In this document: positions 1-9,549 of the stretch, one piece after another | Layout of the letters: each line of letters starts with the position of its first letter | Position numbering within the stretch: the stretch's first letter is position 1 | DNA from: Acidobacteriota bacterium | Lineage (GTDB): Bacteria; Acidobacteriota; Terriglobia; Acidiferrales; UBA7541 | DNA: 37,258 nt | Direction of reading: 5' to 3' | Assembly: GCA_013287135.1 (NCBI GenBank) | Contig: JABDEK010000036.1 | Location: 1-37,258, forward strand | Made by a program: the position numbers and the translations under genes | Notes under the pieces: model-generated | The model's database searches: none | What the model saw: only the letters and a program-made list of their open reading frames with translations | What the model was told of the DNA's origin: nothing

Positions 1-1
1 G

Positions 2-1246
2 TTGCTACTGCTGACGCCGCTGATCTGGAGCCTGCCCACTACCTTTATGATTGGCGAGCTTTCGGCGGCGCTTCCAGCGGAGGGCGGTTTTTATGCTTGG
101 GTTCGGCGCGGTCTTGGGAATTTCTGGGGATTTCAAGAAGCATGGCTCTCGCTGGTCGCCAGCATCTTTGATATGGCGATCTATCCCACCTTATTCGTCG
201 CATATCTTTCCAGACTGATTCCCTGGTTCGGCGTGGGGCATCGCGGCGTAATGGTTGGCTTGGGCGTTGTGACCGTTTGCGCGCTGATGAATATTGCGGG
301 AATTCGCGTGGTGGCGACGACTTCCCTCTGGCTGTTCTTTCTGCTCTCGGCCCCATTCGCGCTGATTATTCTGATCGCGCCGACGAAAATGGGAGCGCTC
401 TCGGGTGTGACGACCGCCCCGACGACTTCAACGGTGGGTCTCATCGGCGGGCTGCTGATTTGCATGTGGAACTACATGGGGTGGGACAACGCTTCCACCA
501 TTGCGACGGAAGTGAAGCGACCCCAGAGAACGTATCCGCGAGCGATGCTGGTTGCGGTCGCAGTGGTTTCGCTGAGTTATGTGTTGCCGTTTGCGGCTAT
601 GTGGCTGACCGGCGTGCCGTCATCCGCGTTTGAGACGGGATCGTGGGCTGACCTCGCAGGAATGATGGGCGGGTTGGTAGGCGGGCCGTTGGTGGCGCGT
701 GGGTTCCGCGTGGCCCTTGTGCTGGGCGGAATGATGAGCGCTTTCGGAATGTTCAATGCGCTGGTGATGAGCTACTCGCGCCTGCCTCTGGCTATGTCGC
801 AGGACGGGATGCTGCCGGCGGTATTTCAAAAGCTGCATCCGAAGACGCGCGCGCCGTGGGTGGCGATCGTGGTTTGCGCGGCTGGCTGGGCCATGTGTCT
901 GGGCTTGGGATTCGAACGGCTCGTGACCATAGACATTTTATTGTACGGGATGAGCCTGACGCTTGAGTTCGTGGCGCTGGTGGCGCTGCGCATCAAGGAG
1001 CCGAATCTACGCCGGCCGTTCAAAGTTCCGGGCGGTCTGCCGGGCGCGATATTATTAGGAGTGTGTCCCGTGTTGCTGCTGGGCTTCGCCATGGTTCACG
1101 GCGAATCCGAACATATTTTCGGCATGAACGGGCTTGCCTTTGGATTCCTTTTGATTATCGGCGGATTCTTGGCCTATTGGGGAAGTGCCGCGGTGAAGAA
1201 AGACGGCTGGGTCGCCACCGCCATCAAGCAGCGCAAAGCCGCTTAG
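2..1246 (+). CDS. APC-superfamily amino acid permease, 5' end cut by window
   Basis: An inner-membrane transporter of the amino acid-polyamine-organocation superfamily, probably importing or exchanging amino acids. The visible 414 residues consist almost entirely of hydrophobic segments, about ten to eleven likely helices. Near the start is a loop with ELSAALPAEGGFYAWVRRG, which matches the conserved TM2 region (E..s..P..GG.Y.W) of the family. A later MWNYMGWDNASTIATEVKRP stretch matches the TM6-loop region where substrate selectivity is set. Full-length members have about 440-480 residues, so roughly the first helix lies left of the window and the TTG at position 2 is unlikely to be the true start. 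The substrate cannot be told from sequence. The gene is followed after 82 bases by a GMC oxidoreductase on the same strand. Confidence 0.9.
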   Translation: MLLLTPLIWSLPTTFMIGELSAALPAEGGFYAWVRRGLGNFWGFQEAWLSLVASIFDMAIYPTLFVAYLSRLIPWFGVGHRGVMVGLGVVTVCALMNIAGIRVVATTSLWLFFLLSAPFALIILIAPTKMGALSGVTTAPTTSTVGLIGGLLICMWNYMGWDNASTIATEVKRPQRTYPRAMLVAVAVVSLSYVLPFAAMWLTGVPSSAFETGSWADLAGMMGGLVGGPLVARGFRVALVLGGMMSAFGMFNALVMSYSRLPLAMSQDGMLPAVFQKLHPKTRAPWVAIVVCAAGWAMCLGLGFERLVTIDILLYGMSLTLEFVALVALRIKEPNLRRPFKVPGGLPGAILLGVCPVLLLGFAMVHGESEHIFGMNGLAFGFLLIIGGFLAYWGSAAVKKDGWVATAIKQRKAA

Positions 1247-1328
1247 CGTTTATCTCACCGCGAACTCACGGCTTCCCTGTAAGTTATTGCTGCGGATTTT
1301 CTCCTAATCATTTAACCTCGCCGCAGGC

Positions 1329-2915
1329 GTGACGAACCACACAAAAAGCTACGATTACATCATCGTTGGTGCGGGGTCGGCCGGCTGCGTTCTGGCGGCT
1401 CGCCTGACAGAGGATAAGCACGTGCGCGTCCTCTTACTCGAGGCCGGCGCGCCTACAATACCTAGAGAATCGCGGATACCGGCCGCTTTTTCAAAATTAT
1501 ACAAAACTGCCGTGGACTGGAATTATTCCACCGAGTCTGAACCACATTTGCATGGGCGCCGGCTGTATTGGCCACGCGGGAAAATGCTGGGTGGGTCGAG
1601 TGCGATCAACGCCATGATTTATATGCGCGGAAATGCGCTTGATTACGATTACTGGAAAAGCCTGGGCAATCCAGGCTGGGGATTTTTGGACGTTCTTCCC
1701 TATTTTAAAAAGTCCGAAAATCAAGCGCGAGGCGCATCTGCGTATCACGGTGTCGGCGGTCCGCTGAACGTGATGGATTTGCGATATGTAAACACTCTGA
1801 CCCGCACATTCTTATCTGCCGCAGGGGAGCTTGGAATTCTGCCCAACCCGGACTTCAACGCGGAGAACCAGGACGGCGCTGGTCTGTACCAAGTCACGCA
1901 GCGGAATGGCAAGCGTCACGGCGCGGCCGATGCCTATCTCCATTCGGCGCGTAAGCGCGCAAACCTATCTGTGATGACGGGCGCACACGCGACGCAAGTG
2001 TTGATTGAAAAAAGGCGAGCGGTGGGGGTGGCCTATATTCGCGCGGGCGTTTCGGAACAAGCGCGCGCTGATGGCGAGACAATTCTTTCGGGCGGTACTA
2101 TCAATTCGCCGCAACTGTTGCTCCTCTCAGGAATCGGCCCGGCGGATGAAATAAAAAAGGTGGGAGTACAACCGGCTCACGACCTGCCCGGTGTGGGCAA
2201 AAACCTTCAAGATCATGTGATGGTTTCGGTCGGCTATCTTTGTACCAAACCGGTAACGCTCGCCAGCGCCGAGTCAGTGCCGAATCTTTTGAAGTATTTT
2301 CTGTTCAAGCGCGGACCGCTCGTATCGAATGTGGCGGAAGCGGGAATATTTCTGCGCACCAGAAGCGAGCTTGTTGAGCCGGACCTGCAAGTGTTGTTCG
2401 GTCCAGCCTATTACGTCAATCACGGGCTCTCGCCTCGAAAGGAACATTGCTTTGGCTTTGGGCCCACGCTAGTTACGCCGGAAAGCCGAGGAGAAATTTC
2501 TCTGCGTTCGACGAATCCGCTGGAGTCGCCGGCAATTCGCGCGAACTATCTTTCCACGGAAGCCGATATGCAGGTCGTCGTCCACGGGGTTCGGCTTTCG
2601 CGGCAGCTCGCGCACTCAAAAGCATTTGAAGCTTATCGCGGCGACGAGCTACATCCCGGACCAAATGCGCAGACCGACGCTGAAATCGCAGAATTCGTCC
2701 GGCGAGAAGCGGAGACGCTTTACCATCCAGTGGGAACTTGCCGAATGGGAAATAATTCGATGGCGGTGGTGGATGCGCGGCTGCGCCTTCGCGGAATCGA
2801 AAAATTGCGGGTGGTTGACGCTTCTATCATGCCGCGTATTGTTGCGGGAAACACGAATGCTCCGACAATCATGATTGCGGAGAAAGCTGCGGACATGATT
2901 CGAGAGGATGCTTAA
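1329..2915 (+). CDS. GMC-family FAD oxidoreductase (choline dehydrogenase-like)
   Basis: A flavin enzyme of the glucose-methanol-choline family that oxidises an alcohol to an aldehyde. The N-terminus carries the FAD dinucleotide-binding motif GAGSAG at residues 14-19. GMC signature 1 is visible as [14 protein letters not shown] near residue 90, and signature 2 as [15 protein letters not shown] near residue 255. The C-terminus has [10 protein letters not shown], whose His is the catalytic base, followed by the conserved [19 protein letters not shown]. The length of 528 residues is normal. The start is GTG at 1329, which puts the FAD motif at the usual distance from the N-terminus; the ribosome binding site is weak. 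Whether the substrate is choline, another polyol or an aryl alcohol cannot be decided. The gene overlaps the following amidase gene by 8 bases. Confidence 0.92.
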   Translation: MTNHTKSYDYIIVGAGSAGCVLAARLTEDKHVRVLLLEAGAPTIPRESRIPAAFSKLYKTAVDWNYSTESEPHLHGRRLYWPRGKMLGGSSAINAMIYMRGNALDYDYWKSLGNPGWGFLDVLPYFKKSENQARGASAYHGVGGPLNVMDLRYVNTLTRTFLSAAGELGILPNPDFNAENQDGAGLYQVTQRNGKRHGAADAYLHSARKRANLSVMTGAHATQVLIEKRRAVGVAYIRAGVSEQARADGETILSGGTINSPQLLLLSGIGPADEIKKVGVQPAHDLPGVGKNLQDHVMVSVGYLCTKPVTLASAESVPNLLKYFLFKRGPLVSNVAEAGIFLRTRSELVEPDLQVLFGPAYYVNHGLSPRKEHCFGFGPTLVTPESRGEISLRSTNPLESPAIRANYLSTEADMQVVVHGVRLSRQLAHSKAFEAYRGDELHPGPNAQTDAEIAEFVRREAETLYHPVGTCRMGNNSMAVVDARLRLRGIEKLRVVDASIMPRIVAGNTNAPTIMIAEKAADMIREDA

Positions 2916-3849
2916 TCGTCAGCGAATTCCCTTCTTGGCGACTGGACATTTCTTCATTTCTGCTATTCTCTTTCCCGTGCGAAATTCATTTCTATTCGTG
3001 GCAATGATTCCCCTGGCGAGCGCTTTTGTTCTAACCGCAACACCGCGGTCGATTACGAGGAGTTTGCAAGCTGGCGCGCCGTCTTTACCACAACAAGGAC
3101 AGCCAGCAACAAACGTACCGCCGCAACAAGCTGCTCCGCCTCCGGGCGTGCCCCCGCAAGTGGCTCAACAGCCGCCAGTTCACACCGGGCCGGTGATCGT
3201 AATCGATCCCGCCCACGGCGGAACCGATACCGGAGCCCGCGGACAGAGCGGAGTGATCGAAAAAGACTTGGTTCTGCTCATGGCGCGAATCACTCGATAT
3301 GCGCTGGAACGCGAGGGCTTTCGCGTGGTGATGACACGGAACGATGATTCCAATCCGTCGTATGACGACCGCGCGGCCATCGCCAATGCTTATCGCGACG
3401 TGATTTTTATCAGTTTTCATATTTCTTCAACGGGAACGCCGAATACGGCCTGGGCATATTTCTACCAATTCTCTCAAACGCCGCCAAACGCTAGCGCAAT
3501 AACTGCAAATGCAAACACGCTTCCTATCACGCCGCCAAGAACAACAAGCCTGTTGGGGTGGGAGGAAGCACAGCGTCCTTTTACGGCTGCCAGCCATCAT
3601 TTGGCAGATATTTTGCAGGCGGATTTGACGCTGCGGTTTTCAGGATCGCCCGCGGCTGCTTCTGGAGTAGCGGTTCGAGGATTGCGTTCGGTGGCGGGCC
3701 CAGCGGTGGCCATTGAACTTTCTAACGTAGCGGTTTCGGATGCAAATCAACTTGTCGCGATGGCCGCGCCGGTGGCGACTGCGGTGGTGCACAGCATCAC
3801 CGCGACGCGACCCCCCGGCGGGCAATCGGGAATCCCAGGAACAAGATAA
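2908..3849 (+). CDS. N-acetylmuramoyl-L-alanine amidase (Amidase_3), exported
   Basis: A zinc peptidoglycan amidase that cuts the bond between N-acetylmuramic acid and L-alanine, acting outside the cytoplasmic membrane. The catalytic domain begins at [15 protein letters not shown] (zinc His), followed by [11 protein letters not shown] (zinc Glu), FISFHIS (second zinc His) and AVAIEL near the C-terminus (catalytic Glu), so the expected set is complete. The usual SxHxNA motif reads SFHIS here. A Pro/Gln-rich linker precedes the domain. The start at ATG 2908 overlaps the GMC gene. An in-frame GTG at 2977 would give a more typical signal peptide ([19 protein letters not shown]), so it is a real alternative start. 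The stop overlaps the next ATG (TAATG), pointing to translational coupling with the GerMN protein. Confidence 0.88.
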   Translation: MLNRQRIPFLATGHFFISAILFPVRNSFLFVAMIPLASAFVLTATPRSITRSLQAGAPSLPQQGQPATNVPPQQAAPPPGVPPQVAQQPPVHTGPVIVIDPAHGGTDTGARGQSGVIEKDLVLLMARITRYALEREGFRVVMTRNDDSNPSYDDRAAIANAYRDVIFISFHISSTGTPNTAWAYFYQFSQTPPNASAITANANTLPITPPRTTSLLGWEEAQRPFTAASHHLADILQADLTLRFSGSPAAASGVAVRGLRSVAGPAVAIELSNVAVSDANQLVAMAAPVATAVVHSITATRPPGGQSGIPGTR

Positions 3850-4487
3850 TGCCCCGCAATCTGAAAATCACTTTGGCGATTCTGAGCGTGGCTGTGCTGA
3901 TCGGTTTGATCAGTTTGCGCAGCTTGCATCGGCGAATCACGGGGCTGAAGGAAAACCCTACCAGCGAAGAGCAAGCAAGGCGCGAACTTCTGGCAACGAC
4001 GACTTCAGCGCCGACAGACGCGAGAACCCAGGCAAGAATTTTCTGGGCGGCGGGGCCGGATAGAATTGCGCCGGTCCAGGTAGCCTTGGCACTTTCAGCC
4101 GATCCAGTGAAACGCGGCAAGCAAGTGTTGAACGAACTTATCACCGACGCACCGGCCGCAGACCAGCGCACGCTTCCGGCCGACGCGGTTGTGCTTGGCT
4201 TTTACATACTTCCGGACGGAACCGCCATTGCAGATTTTTCCGAAGCGCTAGCTTCCGAGATGCCGTCGGGAATATTGAGCGAGCAAATGGCCGTCGATTC
4301 GATCAAGAGCACGCTGGAGAATAATGTGCCGGGGCTCAGTCGGCTGAAAATATTGATTCACGGACAGGAAGTGGAAACGTTGGCGGGACATGTGGACCTC
4401 ACGGGGTTCTTCGATCTAAATCCTCTGAGTGCGCAAACTCCGAGCGCGCCTGCGGGAAATCCCACGCCGAGCGGGACGAAAAAGTAA
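3849..4487 (+). CDS. GerMN-domain exported protein
   Basis: A 212-residue protein with one N-terminal hydrophobic segment (residues 7-24, LAILSVAVLIGLISLRSL) that should act as a membrane anchor or signal. It is followed by a GerMN domain. Diagnostic parts are the DPVKRGKQVLNELI helix, the VLGFYILPDGTAIADFSEAL core (compare the family's g..y.D.s..l) and the final EQMAVDSIKSTLENNVPGLSRLKILIHGQEVETLAGHVDL. The domain was named from GerM of Bacillus, where it is linked to spore germination and peptidoglycan. It is widespread in non-sporulating Gram-negatives next to cell-wall amidases, as seen here, so a cell-envelope role is the likely inference. Translation is coupled to the amidase through a TAATG overlap. 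Confidence 0.85.
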   Translation: MPRNLKITLAILSVAVLIGLISLRSLHRRITGLKENPTSEEQARRELLATTTSAPTDARTQARIFWAAGPDRIAPVQVALALSADPVKRGKQVLNELITDAPAADQRTLPADAVVLGFYILPDGTAIADFSEALASEMPSGILSEQMAVDSIKSTLENNVPGLSRLKILIHGQEVETLAGHVDLTGFFDLNPLSAQTPSAPAGNPTPSGTKK

Positions 4488-4512
4488 CCAGCCTTTTCAC
4501 TTTTAGCATGTG

Positions 4513-4541
4513 TTGACACCTGCGCCGGTAGTGGTCACACT
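4513..4541 (+). promoter_or_regulatory. Candidate sigma-70 promoter for rph
   Basis: The -35 box TTGACA (4513-4518) is a perfect match. It is followed 17 bases later by CACACT (4536-4541), a weak -10 box. The site lies in the 105-base gap before RNase PH, the only sizeable gap in the amidase-to-rdgB run, which suggests that rph and rdgB have their own promoter. The strength is uncertain because of the poor -10 box. Confidence 0.4.
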
Positions 4542-4592
4542 TAACACCGAAGATTTAGCACGCCAGTTTTAAATCGAGGAAGGAGTTTTATC

Positions 4593-5330
4593 TTGCGAGC
4601 AGACGGACGCGCGGCCGATCAACTGCGGCCAGTGAAAATTACCCCGGACTTTATCCCTCATGCAGAAGGTAGCGCGCTGATTGAAGCAGGACAGACACGC
4701 GTAATCGTCACCGCCACGCTGGAAGATGGGGTGCCATCATTTTTGAAAGGTTCGGGCAAAGGCTGGGTAACCGGCGAATACGGGATGCTGCCGCGCTCGA
4801 CTGAGAATCGCACACCGCGCGAATCGAGCCGGGGGCGCCAATCCGGGCGAACACTGGAAATTCAACGCATGATCGGACGAACGCTGCGCGCGGTGACGGA
4901 TTTGAAAGCGCTGGGCGAGCGAACAGTTTGGATTGATTGCGACGTGATTCAAGCCGACGGCGGCACACGTACGGCCTCCGTAACGGGAGCGTTTGTGGCG
5001 CTGGCGCTGTCACTCGAGCGAATGGTTGCTGGCGGAATGCTGCGAAAGGTCCCGTTGATCGACTCGCTGGCGGCTATCAGTGTGGGGATCGTGAAGGATG
5101 AATTGCTGCTCGATCTCGCTTATGAAGAAGATTCGCGGGCGCAAGTGGACATGAACGTGGTGATGACCGGCAGCGGAGAGTTTGTTGAAGTGCAGGCGAG
5201 CGCGGAGGGGCGGCCCTACACTCAGCGCGAGCTGGAATTGCTGCTCGCGTTGGCGGCGGGTGGAATTCGCAAGCTTACGCAGGCGCAGCACGAATTGTTG
5301 CACATGAATTTTTTGAGTCACGCGCGGTAA
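4593..5330 (+). CDS. rph: Ribonuclease PH
   Basis: A phosphorolytic 3'-to-5' exoribonuclease that trims the 3' extensions of tRNA precursors, working as a hexamer in the cytoplasm. The 245 residues match the family along their whole length. Visible are the MRADGR start, [16 protein letters not shown], the conserved [15 protein letters not shown] loop, [17 protein letters not shown] with the RNA-contacting arginines, and the [21 protein letters not shown] phosphate-site region. The start codon is TTG at 4593, supported by a strong GAGGAAGGAG ribosome binding site seven bases upstream and by the family's N-terminus. The gene is followed after 27 bases by the nucleotide pyrophosphatase gene. This rph-rdgB neighbourhood is found in many bacteria, and some species even fuse the two. 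Confidence 0.97.
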   Translation: MRADGRAADQLRPVKITPDFIPHAEGSALIEAGQTRVIVTATLEDGVPSFLKGSGKGWVTGEYGMLPRSTENRTPRESSRGRQSGRTLEIQRMIGRTLRAVTDLKALGERTVWIDCDVIQADGGTRTASVTGAFVALALSLERMVAGGMLRKVPLIDSLAAISVGIVKDELLLDLAYEEDSRAQVDMNVVMTGSGEFVEVQASAEGRPYTQRELELLLALAAGGIRKLTQAQHELLHMNFLSHAR

Positions 5331-5357
5331 CAGCGCCGATGCGGAGTATCGCGCGAT

Positions 5358-5945
5358 ATGAAACTGCTTTTGGCGTCCTCTAATCCTGGCAAGCTGCGGG
5401 AATATCGCGAGCTTGCCGGCGAATCCGGAATCGAGCTCGCGGGCCTACAAAATTCCGCTGAGATCGAAGAGTTTGAAGAAACCGCTTCGACCTTCGCGGA
5501 GAATGCCGGCGGAAAAGCGCAGCACTACAGCCGATTCACAGACGAATGCGTTTTGGCGGACGATTCGGGGTTGGTGGTTCCGGCGCTGGGCGGGGCGCCG
5601 GGAGTACGGTCTGCGCGTTACGCTGGGGTGAATGCCACGGATCAGGATCGCATCGACAAGCTACTGCGCGAAATGAAAGATAAGAAGGGTGACGAGCGGT
5701 ACGCGAAATTCGTTTGCGTTACGGCTATTGCGAAGCAGGGGCGCGTGCTCGCGGTGACTTCTGCTTCCGCGCAAGGCGTAGTGACAGAAGCGCCGCGCGG
5801 CGCAAATGGATTTGGGTACGACCCGATTTTCTTGTTCCCCGAACTCGCTCGGACCTATGCAGAGCTTACCAACCAGGAGAAAAATCTTTATAGTCACCGG
5901 GGGAAAGCCTTTAGAAGTATGCTTGGGGTCCTGGCTATCCGATAG
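5358..5945 (+). CDS. rdgB: XTP/dITP pyrophosphatase (HAM1 family)
   Basis: A house-cleaning enzyme that hydrolyses non-canonical XTP, dITP and ITP to monophosphates so that they are not built into nucleic acids. The 195 residues have the normal family length. Key features are the substrate-binding SSNPGKLREY near the N-terminus, FAENAGGKAQHY, the metal and catalytic ADDSGL segment followed by GAPGVRSARYAG, the GFGYDPIF base-recognition motif, and the C-terminal SHRGKAFR. It lies directly after rph and is probably co-transcribed with it. I see nothing unusual in the sequence. Confidence 0.96.
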   Translation: MKLLLASSNPGKLREYRELAGESGIELAGLQNSAEIEEFEETASTFAENAGGKAQHYSRFTDECVLADDSGLVVPALGGAPGVRSARYAGVNATDQDRIDKLLREMKDKKGDERYAKFVCVTAIAKQGRVLAVTSASAQGVVTEAPRGANGFGYDPIFLFPELARTYAELTNQEKNLYSHRGKAFRSMLGVLAIR

Positions 5946-6052
5946 TTGCTACTTTTGGGTGGCTGACAGCGTCTAATGCTGGTGCGACCCTCCAGGCTCT
6001 GGGCTACTGCAGCCTAGCGCTACAAAGGCTCGCATTACTTCCTGGGTGAATA

Positions 6053-7420
6053 ATGGCGACTCCGCGCACCGCGATTGTTCTACAACCATCACTGCTTGCA
6101 AGGTTAGACGAAGCACGCGCGCGCACGGATAGTCTTTTTGATCTTCTACCTCCGAATTCTTTTTACGACCGGCCCATCCCTGAGAGACATCGACTGATTT
6201 TTTATTTGGGGCATCTGGAGGCCTTTGACCGGAACCTGCTGAGCGGTGCGCTGGGATTGCAATCGCAAGATACAACGCTGGACAAACTTTTCGCGTTTGG
6301 AATCGATCCGGTGGATGGCGGATTGCCGACAGACGTCCCGAGCGATTGGCCGAACATTGGCGTGGTGGAAAGATACAAGCGTGATGTGCGCGAAAAACTG
6401 GATTCAAAATTGCGCGACCGCAACGGCGTTAGTTCGCCGGAACCGGCGCTGCTGGATGGAACATTACTACAAGTTGCAATCGAACATCGGCTGATGCATG
6501 CCGAGACTCTGGCTTACCTGTTACACAATTTGCCGGTTGACAGAAAAACGCCGCAGCCTGTGCCGTCGGCGGATACCAGTCCGTCGCCGGAACGACGGCA
6601 AGCGCTGATCCCTACGGGAAGCGCTACGCTCGGGCAAGCGAAAGGCGCGGATGGAGCATTCGGATGGGATAACGAGTTTGGGACGGAGGAAATTTCCGTA
6701 CCCAGTTTCTCGATTGATGTTTTCCCGGTGACGAATGGCGAGTACTTGCAGTTTGTCCAGTCCGGTGGATACCAAGATTCAAAACATTGGACGCCGGAAG
6801 ATTGGGATTGGAAAACTCAACAGAGACTTGAACATCCATTTTTCTGGTCGCGCAAGGCTGATTCGAATTGCTCGAGTGCTTCCGCGTCTGATCCTTCTAC
6901 GCAATGGAACTATCGCGCGATGTTTGGAACCATGCCGCTGCCGGAATCCTGGCCCGTTTACGTGAGCCACGCAGAAGCTTCGGCTTTTGCGCGCTGGTCC
7001 GGCAAGAAATTGCCGACGGAAGCGCAGTGGCATCGCGCCGCCTACGGTACGCCGGAGGGCGGCGAGCGAATGTACCCGTGGGGCGACGCGCAGCCCGAAA
7101 GCCATCATGGAAACTTTCATCATCAGCGCTGGGACCCAACTCCAGTGGATGCGCATTCCGCGGGCGCTAGCGCGTTTGGCGTTTTTGATCTTCTGGGCAA
7201 TGGCTGGGAATGGACATCCACTCTGTTCGGCCCGCTCAATGGCTTCGAACCCTTTCCGTTTTATCGCGGGTACTCCGCGGATTTTTTTGACGGCAAACAT
7301 TTCGTGATGAAGGGCGGCTCGGCGCGCACGGACGCTTGTATGGTCCGCCGATCGTTCCGAAATTGGTTTCAACCGCATTATCCGTACGCATACGCTACGT
7401 TCCGTTGTGTGGAGGAATAG
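6053..7420 (+). CDS. egtB: Ergothioneine biosynthesis iron sulfoxide synthase EgtB
   Basis: A non-haem iron enzyme that joins a sulfur donor to the imidazole C2 of hercynine (N-alpha-trimethylhistidine), making the sulfoxide precursor of ergothioneine. The N-terminal DinB-like domain supplies the three-His iron site: His54 in YLGHLEAF, and His145 and His149 in EHRLMHAET. The C-terminal FGE-sulfatase-like domain is visible from IPTGSATLG through FPVTNGEYL, WSGKKLPTEAQW, the GNGWEWTST motif and the terminal GGSARTDACMVRRSFRNW. The length of 455 residues is typical. No egtA, egtC or egtE homologue is in view. EgtB from the acidobacterium Chloracidobacterium thermophilum is known to use cysteine directly, so the same is likely here, though that is inference. 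The egtD gene begins 3 bases after the stop. Confidence 0.94.
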   Translation: MATPRTAIVLQPSLLARLDEARARTDSLFDLLPPNSFYDRPIPERHRLIFYLGHLEAFDRNLLSGALGLQSQDTTLDKLFAFGIDPVDGGLPTDVPSDWPNIGVVERYKRDVREKLDSKLRDRNGVSSPEPALLDGTLLQVAIEHRLMHAETLAYLLHNLPVDRKTPQPVPSADTSPSPERRQALIPTGSATLGQAKGADGAFGWDNEFGTEEISVPSFSIDVFPVTNGEYLQFVQSGGYQDSKHWTPEDWDWKTQQRLEHPFFWSRKADSNCSSASASDPSTQWNYRAMFGTMPLPESWPVYVSHAEASAFARWSGKKLPTEAQWHRAAYGTPEGGERMYPWGDAQPESHHGNFHHQRWDPTPVDAHSAGASAFGVFDLLGNGWEWTSTLFGPLNGFEPFPFYRGYSADFFDGKHFVMKGGSARTDACMVRRSFRNWFQPHYPYAYATFRCVEE

Positions 7421-7422
7421 AA

Positions 7423-8415
7423 ATGGCAACCGCTCCGCGAATGGCCCCTTCAACTTCAACCGTAACCAACCAGGCATTGGCTGAATTTTCGTCAGATGTA
7501 ATCGTCGGACTCGGGCAGCCGGGGCAGAAGGAGCTACCTTCGAAATATTTGTATGATGAAGTGGGTTCTGCGCTCTTCGATGTAATTTGTTTGCTGCCGG
7601 AATACGGATTGAGCCGGGCCGGGATGCGTTCTCTGAAGCGGTATGCTCCCGACATCATCGATTGCCTCAATGGACCATTCGTGGTGGCAGAGTTGGGGAG
7701 CGGCAGCGGACAAAAGACGCGGTTTTTGTTGGAAGCGCTTTCGCGACGCCAGCGCGTGAACTATTACCCGATCGATATTTCAGGCAGCGCGCTACACCGT
7801 TGCCAGCAAGAACTCAGTGAGATGGACCGCGTTAGCATTGTCGGATTCGAACGCGCGTATTTGGACGGCTTGCAGGAAGTAGCGGCACGGCGGCGCGAGG
7901 GCGAGTATCTTTTGGTTCTCTTCCTCGGCAGCACGATTGGAAATTTCGATCGGCCCGCCGGCGACCAGTTTCTTCGCGAAGTGCGCAAGATTCTAGTTCC
8001 CGGGGATGCGCTGTTGCTGGCTACCGACCTGGAAAAACCGATTCCGCAATTGCTAGCGGCATATGACGACGCCGCTGGCGTCACCGCGGCATTTAACAAG
8101 AATCTCCTTGCACGCATCAATCGTGAGCTGGATGGCAACTTCGATCTCTCGCACATCCAGCATATCGTGCGATACGACGAAGCAGAGCGCCGGGTCGAGA
8201 TGCATCTCCGTTCGACGAAATGGCAGCGCGTAACGTTGCGCAGGGCTCGGTTCAGCTTTCTCTTGCGCGACGGCGAAACGATCTGGACGGAAAGCTCGCA
8301 TAAATATAATCCGCAGGAAGTTCCGCAAATGGGCGAACGTACTGGTTATCGCTGTGCCGGGCAATGGTTTGATACAGAGTGGCCGTTCGCACAGAACCTT
8401 TTCTTCGCAGTGTAA
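7423..8415 (+). CDS. egtD: L-histidine N(alpha)-methyltransferase EgtD
   Basis: A SAM-dependent enzyme that trimethylates histidine to hercynine, the first step of ergothioneine synthesis. The start ATG at 7423 is preceded by a perfect GGAGG at 7411-7415 and gives 330 residues, the normal family length. An in-frame start further upstream would run into egtB and is unlikely. Family landmarks are LPSKYLYDEVGSALFD, the SAM-binding VAELGSGSGQKTRFLLEA, YYPIDISGSAL, LVLFLGSTIGNFDR, LLLATDLEKP and the C-terminal ESSHKYNPQEVPQM. Although it acts before EgtB in the pathway, it is second in the operon. The 3' end overlaps the DUF427 gene by 37 bases. Confidence 0.95.
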   Translation: MATAPRMAPSTSTVTNQALAEFSSDVIVGLGQPGQKELPSKYLYDEVGSALFDVICLLPEYGLSRAGMRSLKRYAPDIIDCLNGPFVVAELGSGSGQKTRFLLEALSRRQRVNYYPIDISGSALHRCQQELSEMDRVSIVGFERAYLDGLQEVAARRREGEYLLVLFLGSTIGNFDRPAGDQFLREVRKILVPGDALLLATDLEKPIPQLLAAYDDAAGVTAAFNKNLLARINRELDGNFDLSHIQHIVRYDEAERRVEMHLRSTKWQRVTLRRARFSFLLRDGETIWTESSHKYNPQEVPQMGERTGYRCAGQWFDTEWPFAQNLFFAV

Positions 8416-8714
8416 GTCTCTGGGGAATTGATGCCAAAGCCTCTTGGGACGGAGCTGTTCTGGCGGAGAGCAATCAAACGATAGCTCTGGAAGGAAATCA
8501 ATATTCCGCGCCGGATTCGATCAAGGGGGAATATCGGAAGCCGAGCGATACGCACACCGTTTGTCCTTGGAAAGGAACCGCCAGTATTGAAGATGTGGTA
8601 GTGAATGGAAAGCGCAACGCCGATGCTGCCTGGTACTACCCCGCGCCAAGTCCCGCCGCCAAAGAAATTAAAGACTATGTAGGTTTCTGGAATGGAGTGC
8701 AGGTGGAAGCTTAG
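8379..8714 (+). CDS. DUF427 family protein
   Basis: A small conserved protein of unknown biochemical role. The whole DUF427 signature is visible: SWDGAVLAESNQTIALEG, DSIKGEYRKPSDTHTVCPWKG, NADAAWYYPAPSPAAKEIKDYVGFW and the terminal GVQVE. The only plausible start codon in frame is GTG at 8379, inside the 3' end of egtD. This adds about 17 residues before the position where family members normally begin. The overlap suggests translation coupled to EgtD. Placement after egtBD suggests co-expression with ergothioneine synthesis, but no functional link can be claimed from sequence. Confidence 0.85.
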   Translation: MAVRTEPFLRSVSLWGIDAKASWDGAVLAESNQTIALEGNQYSAPDSIKGEYRKPSDTHTVCPWKGTASIEDVVVNGKRNADAAWYYPAPSPAAKEIKDYVGFWNGVQVEA

Positions 8715-8741
8715 CCTGTCCATGATATAGTTTTTCGCCGG

Positions 8742-9485
8742 ATGCCGAAAAAGCCGAAAACAATTGCGAAGAAAAAGGCCGCGGCGGAACGAGGCGCGGG
8801 GAAAGCTACGTCCGCCAAAGTCCCGGGACGCGGCAGCGGAATGCGCGGCACCAATCCGGAGCGCGTTCGCGTGATTTTAAAGAAACTCGACGAAGCGTAT
8901 CCGGATGTGACTTGCGCTCTTACACATGAAAACCCTTTTCAGCTGCTGATTTCGACCATTCTTTCGGCGCAATGCACAGACGTGCGGGTGAATCAGGTGA
9001 CCGAGACGCTTTACAAGAAATATCCGAGCGCGAAAGCCTTCGCCTATGCAAATCCTGCAGAATTGGAACAAGATATCCGACCGACCGGTTTTTTTCGCAA
9101 CAAGACAAAATCGATCATGGGCGCGAGCGAGCAGATTGTTGAAGAGCTGCAGGGCGAAGTGCCGAAAACGATGGAAGAACTGCTAAAGCTGCCGGGAGTG
9201 GCGCGCAAAACCGCGAATGTGGTGCTCGGCACCGCGTTTGGGATTGCCTCCGGAGTAGTGGTTGATACGCACGTGCTGCGCGTGTCGCGGCGGCTTGATT
9301 TGACGAAAAATGTGGATCCCAAAAAAGTGGAGCAAGATTTGATGAAGGTGATTCCGCGCGAAAAATGGATTCTGTTTTCCCACCAGTTGATTTGGCATGG
9401 ACGAAGAGTGTGCCAGGCGCGCAGACCCAAGTGCCTGGAGTGCAACCTCGAGCAGATCTGCTACTCAAAAGACAAAACTGTTTGA
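8742..9485 (+). CDS. nth: Endonuclease III (DNA glycosylase/AP lyase)
   Basis: A base-excision-repair enzyme that removes oxidised pyrimidines and nicks at the abasic site. The helix-hairpin-helix LPGVARKTA contains catalytic Lys156, and the following VVVDTHVLR contains Asp175. The C-terminal iron-sulfur loop has the classic spacing C-x6-C-x2-C-x5-C at Cys224, 231, 234 and 240. Compared with E. coli Nth (211 residues) it has a basic N-terminal tail of about 35 residues (MPKKPKTIAKKKAAAERG), common in this phylum and probably disordered or DNA-binding. The start is ATG at 8742. It converges on the oxyR-like gene. Confidence 0.96.
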   Translation: MPKKPKTIAKKKAAAERGAGKATSAKVPGRGSGMRGTNPERVRVILKKLDEAYPDVTCALTHENPFQLLISTILSAQCTDVRVNQVTETLYKKYPSAKAFAYANPAELEQDIRPTGFFRNKTKSIMGASEQIVEELQGEVPKTMEELLKLPGVARKTANVVLGTAFGIASGVVVDTHVLRVSRRLDLTKNVDPKKVEQDLMKVIPREKWILFSHQLIWHGRRVCQARRPKCLECNLEQICYSKDKTV

Positions 9486-9549
9486 GCCATTCTACCTAGA
9501 AATCCGAGCGTTAATGGAACTGCTCTAGTTGTTCTTCTGAGTTTCGAGG

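Noticed and set aside
6779-7477. 232-codon open frame on the minus strand
   Set aside because: It is fully antisense to egtB, which has complete family motifs. The minus-strand product has skewed composition and no recognisable domain.
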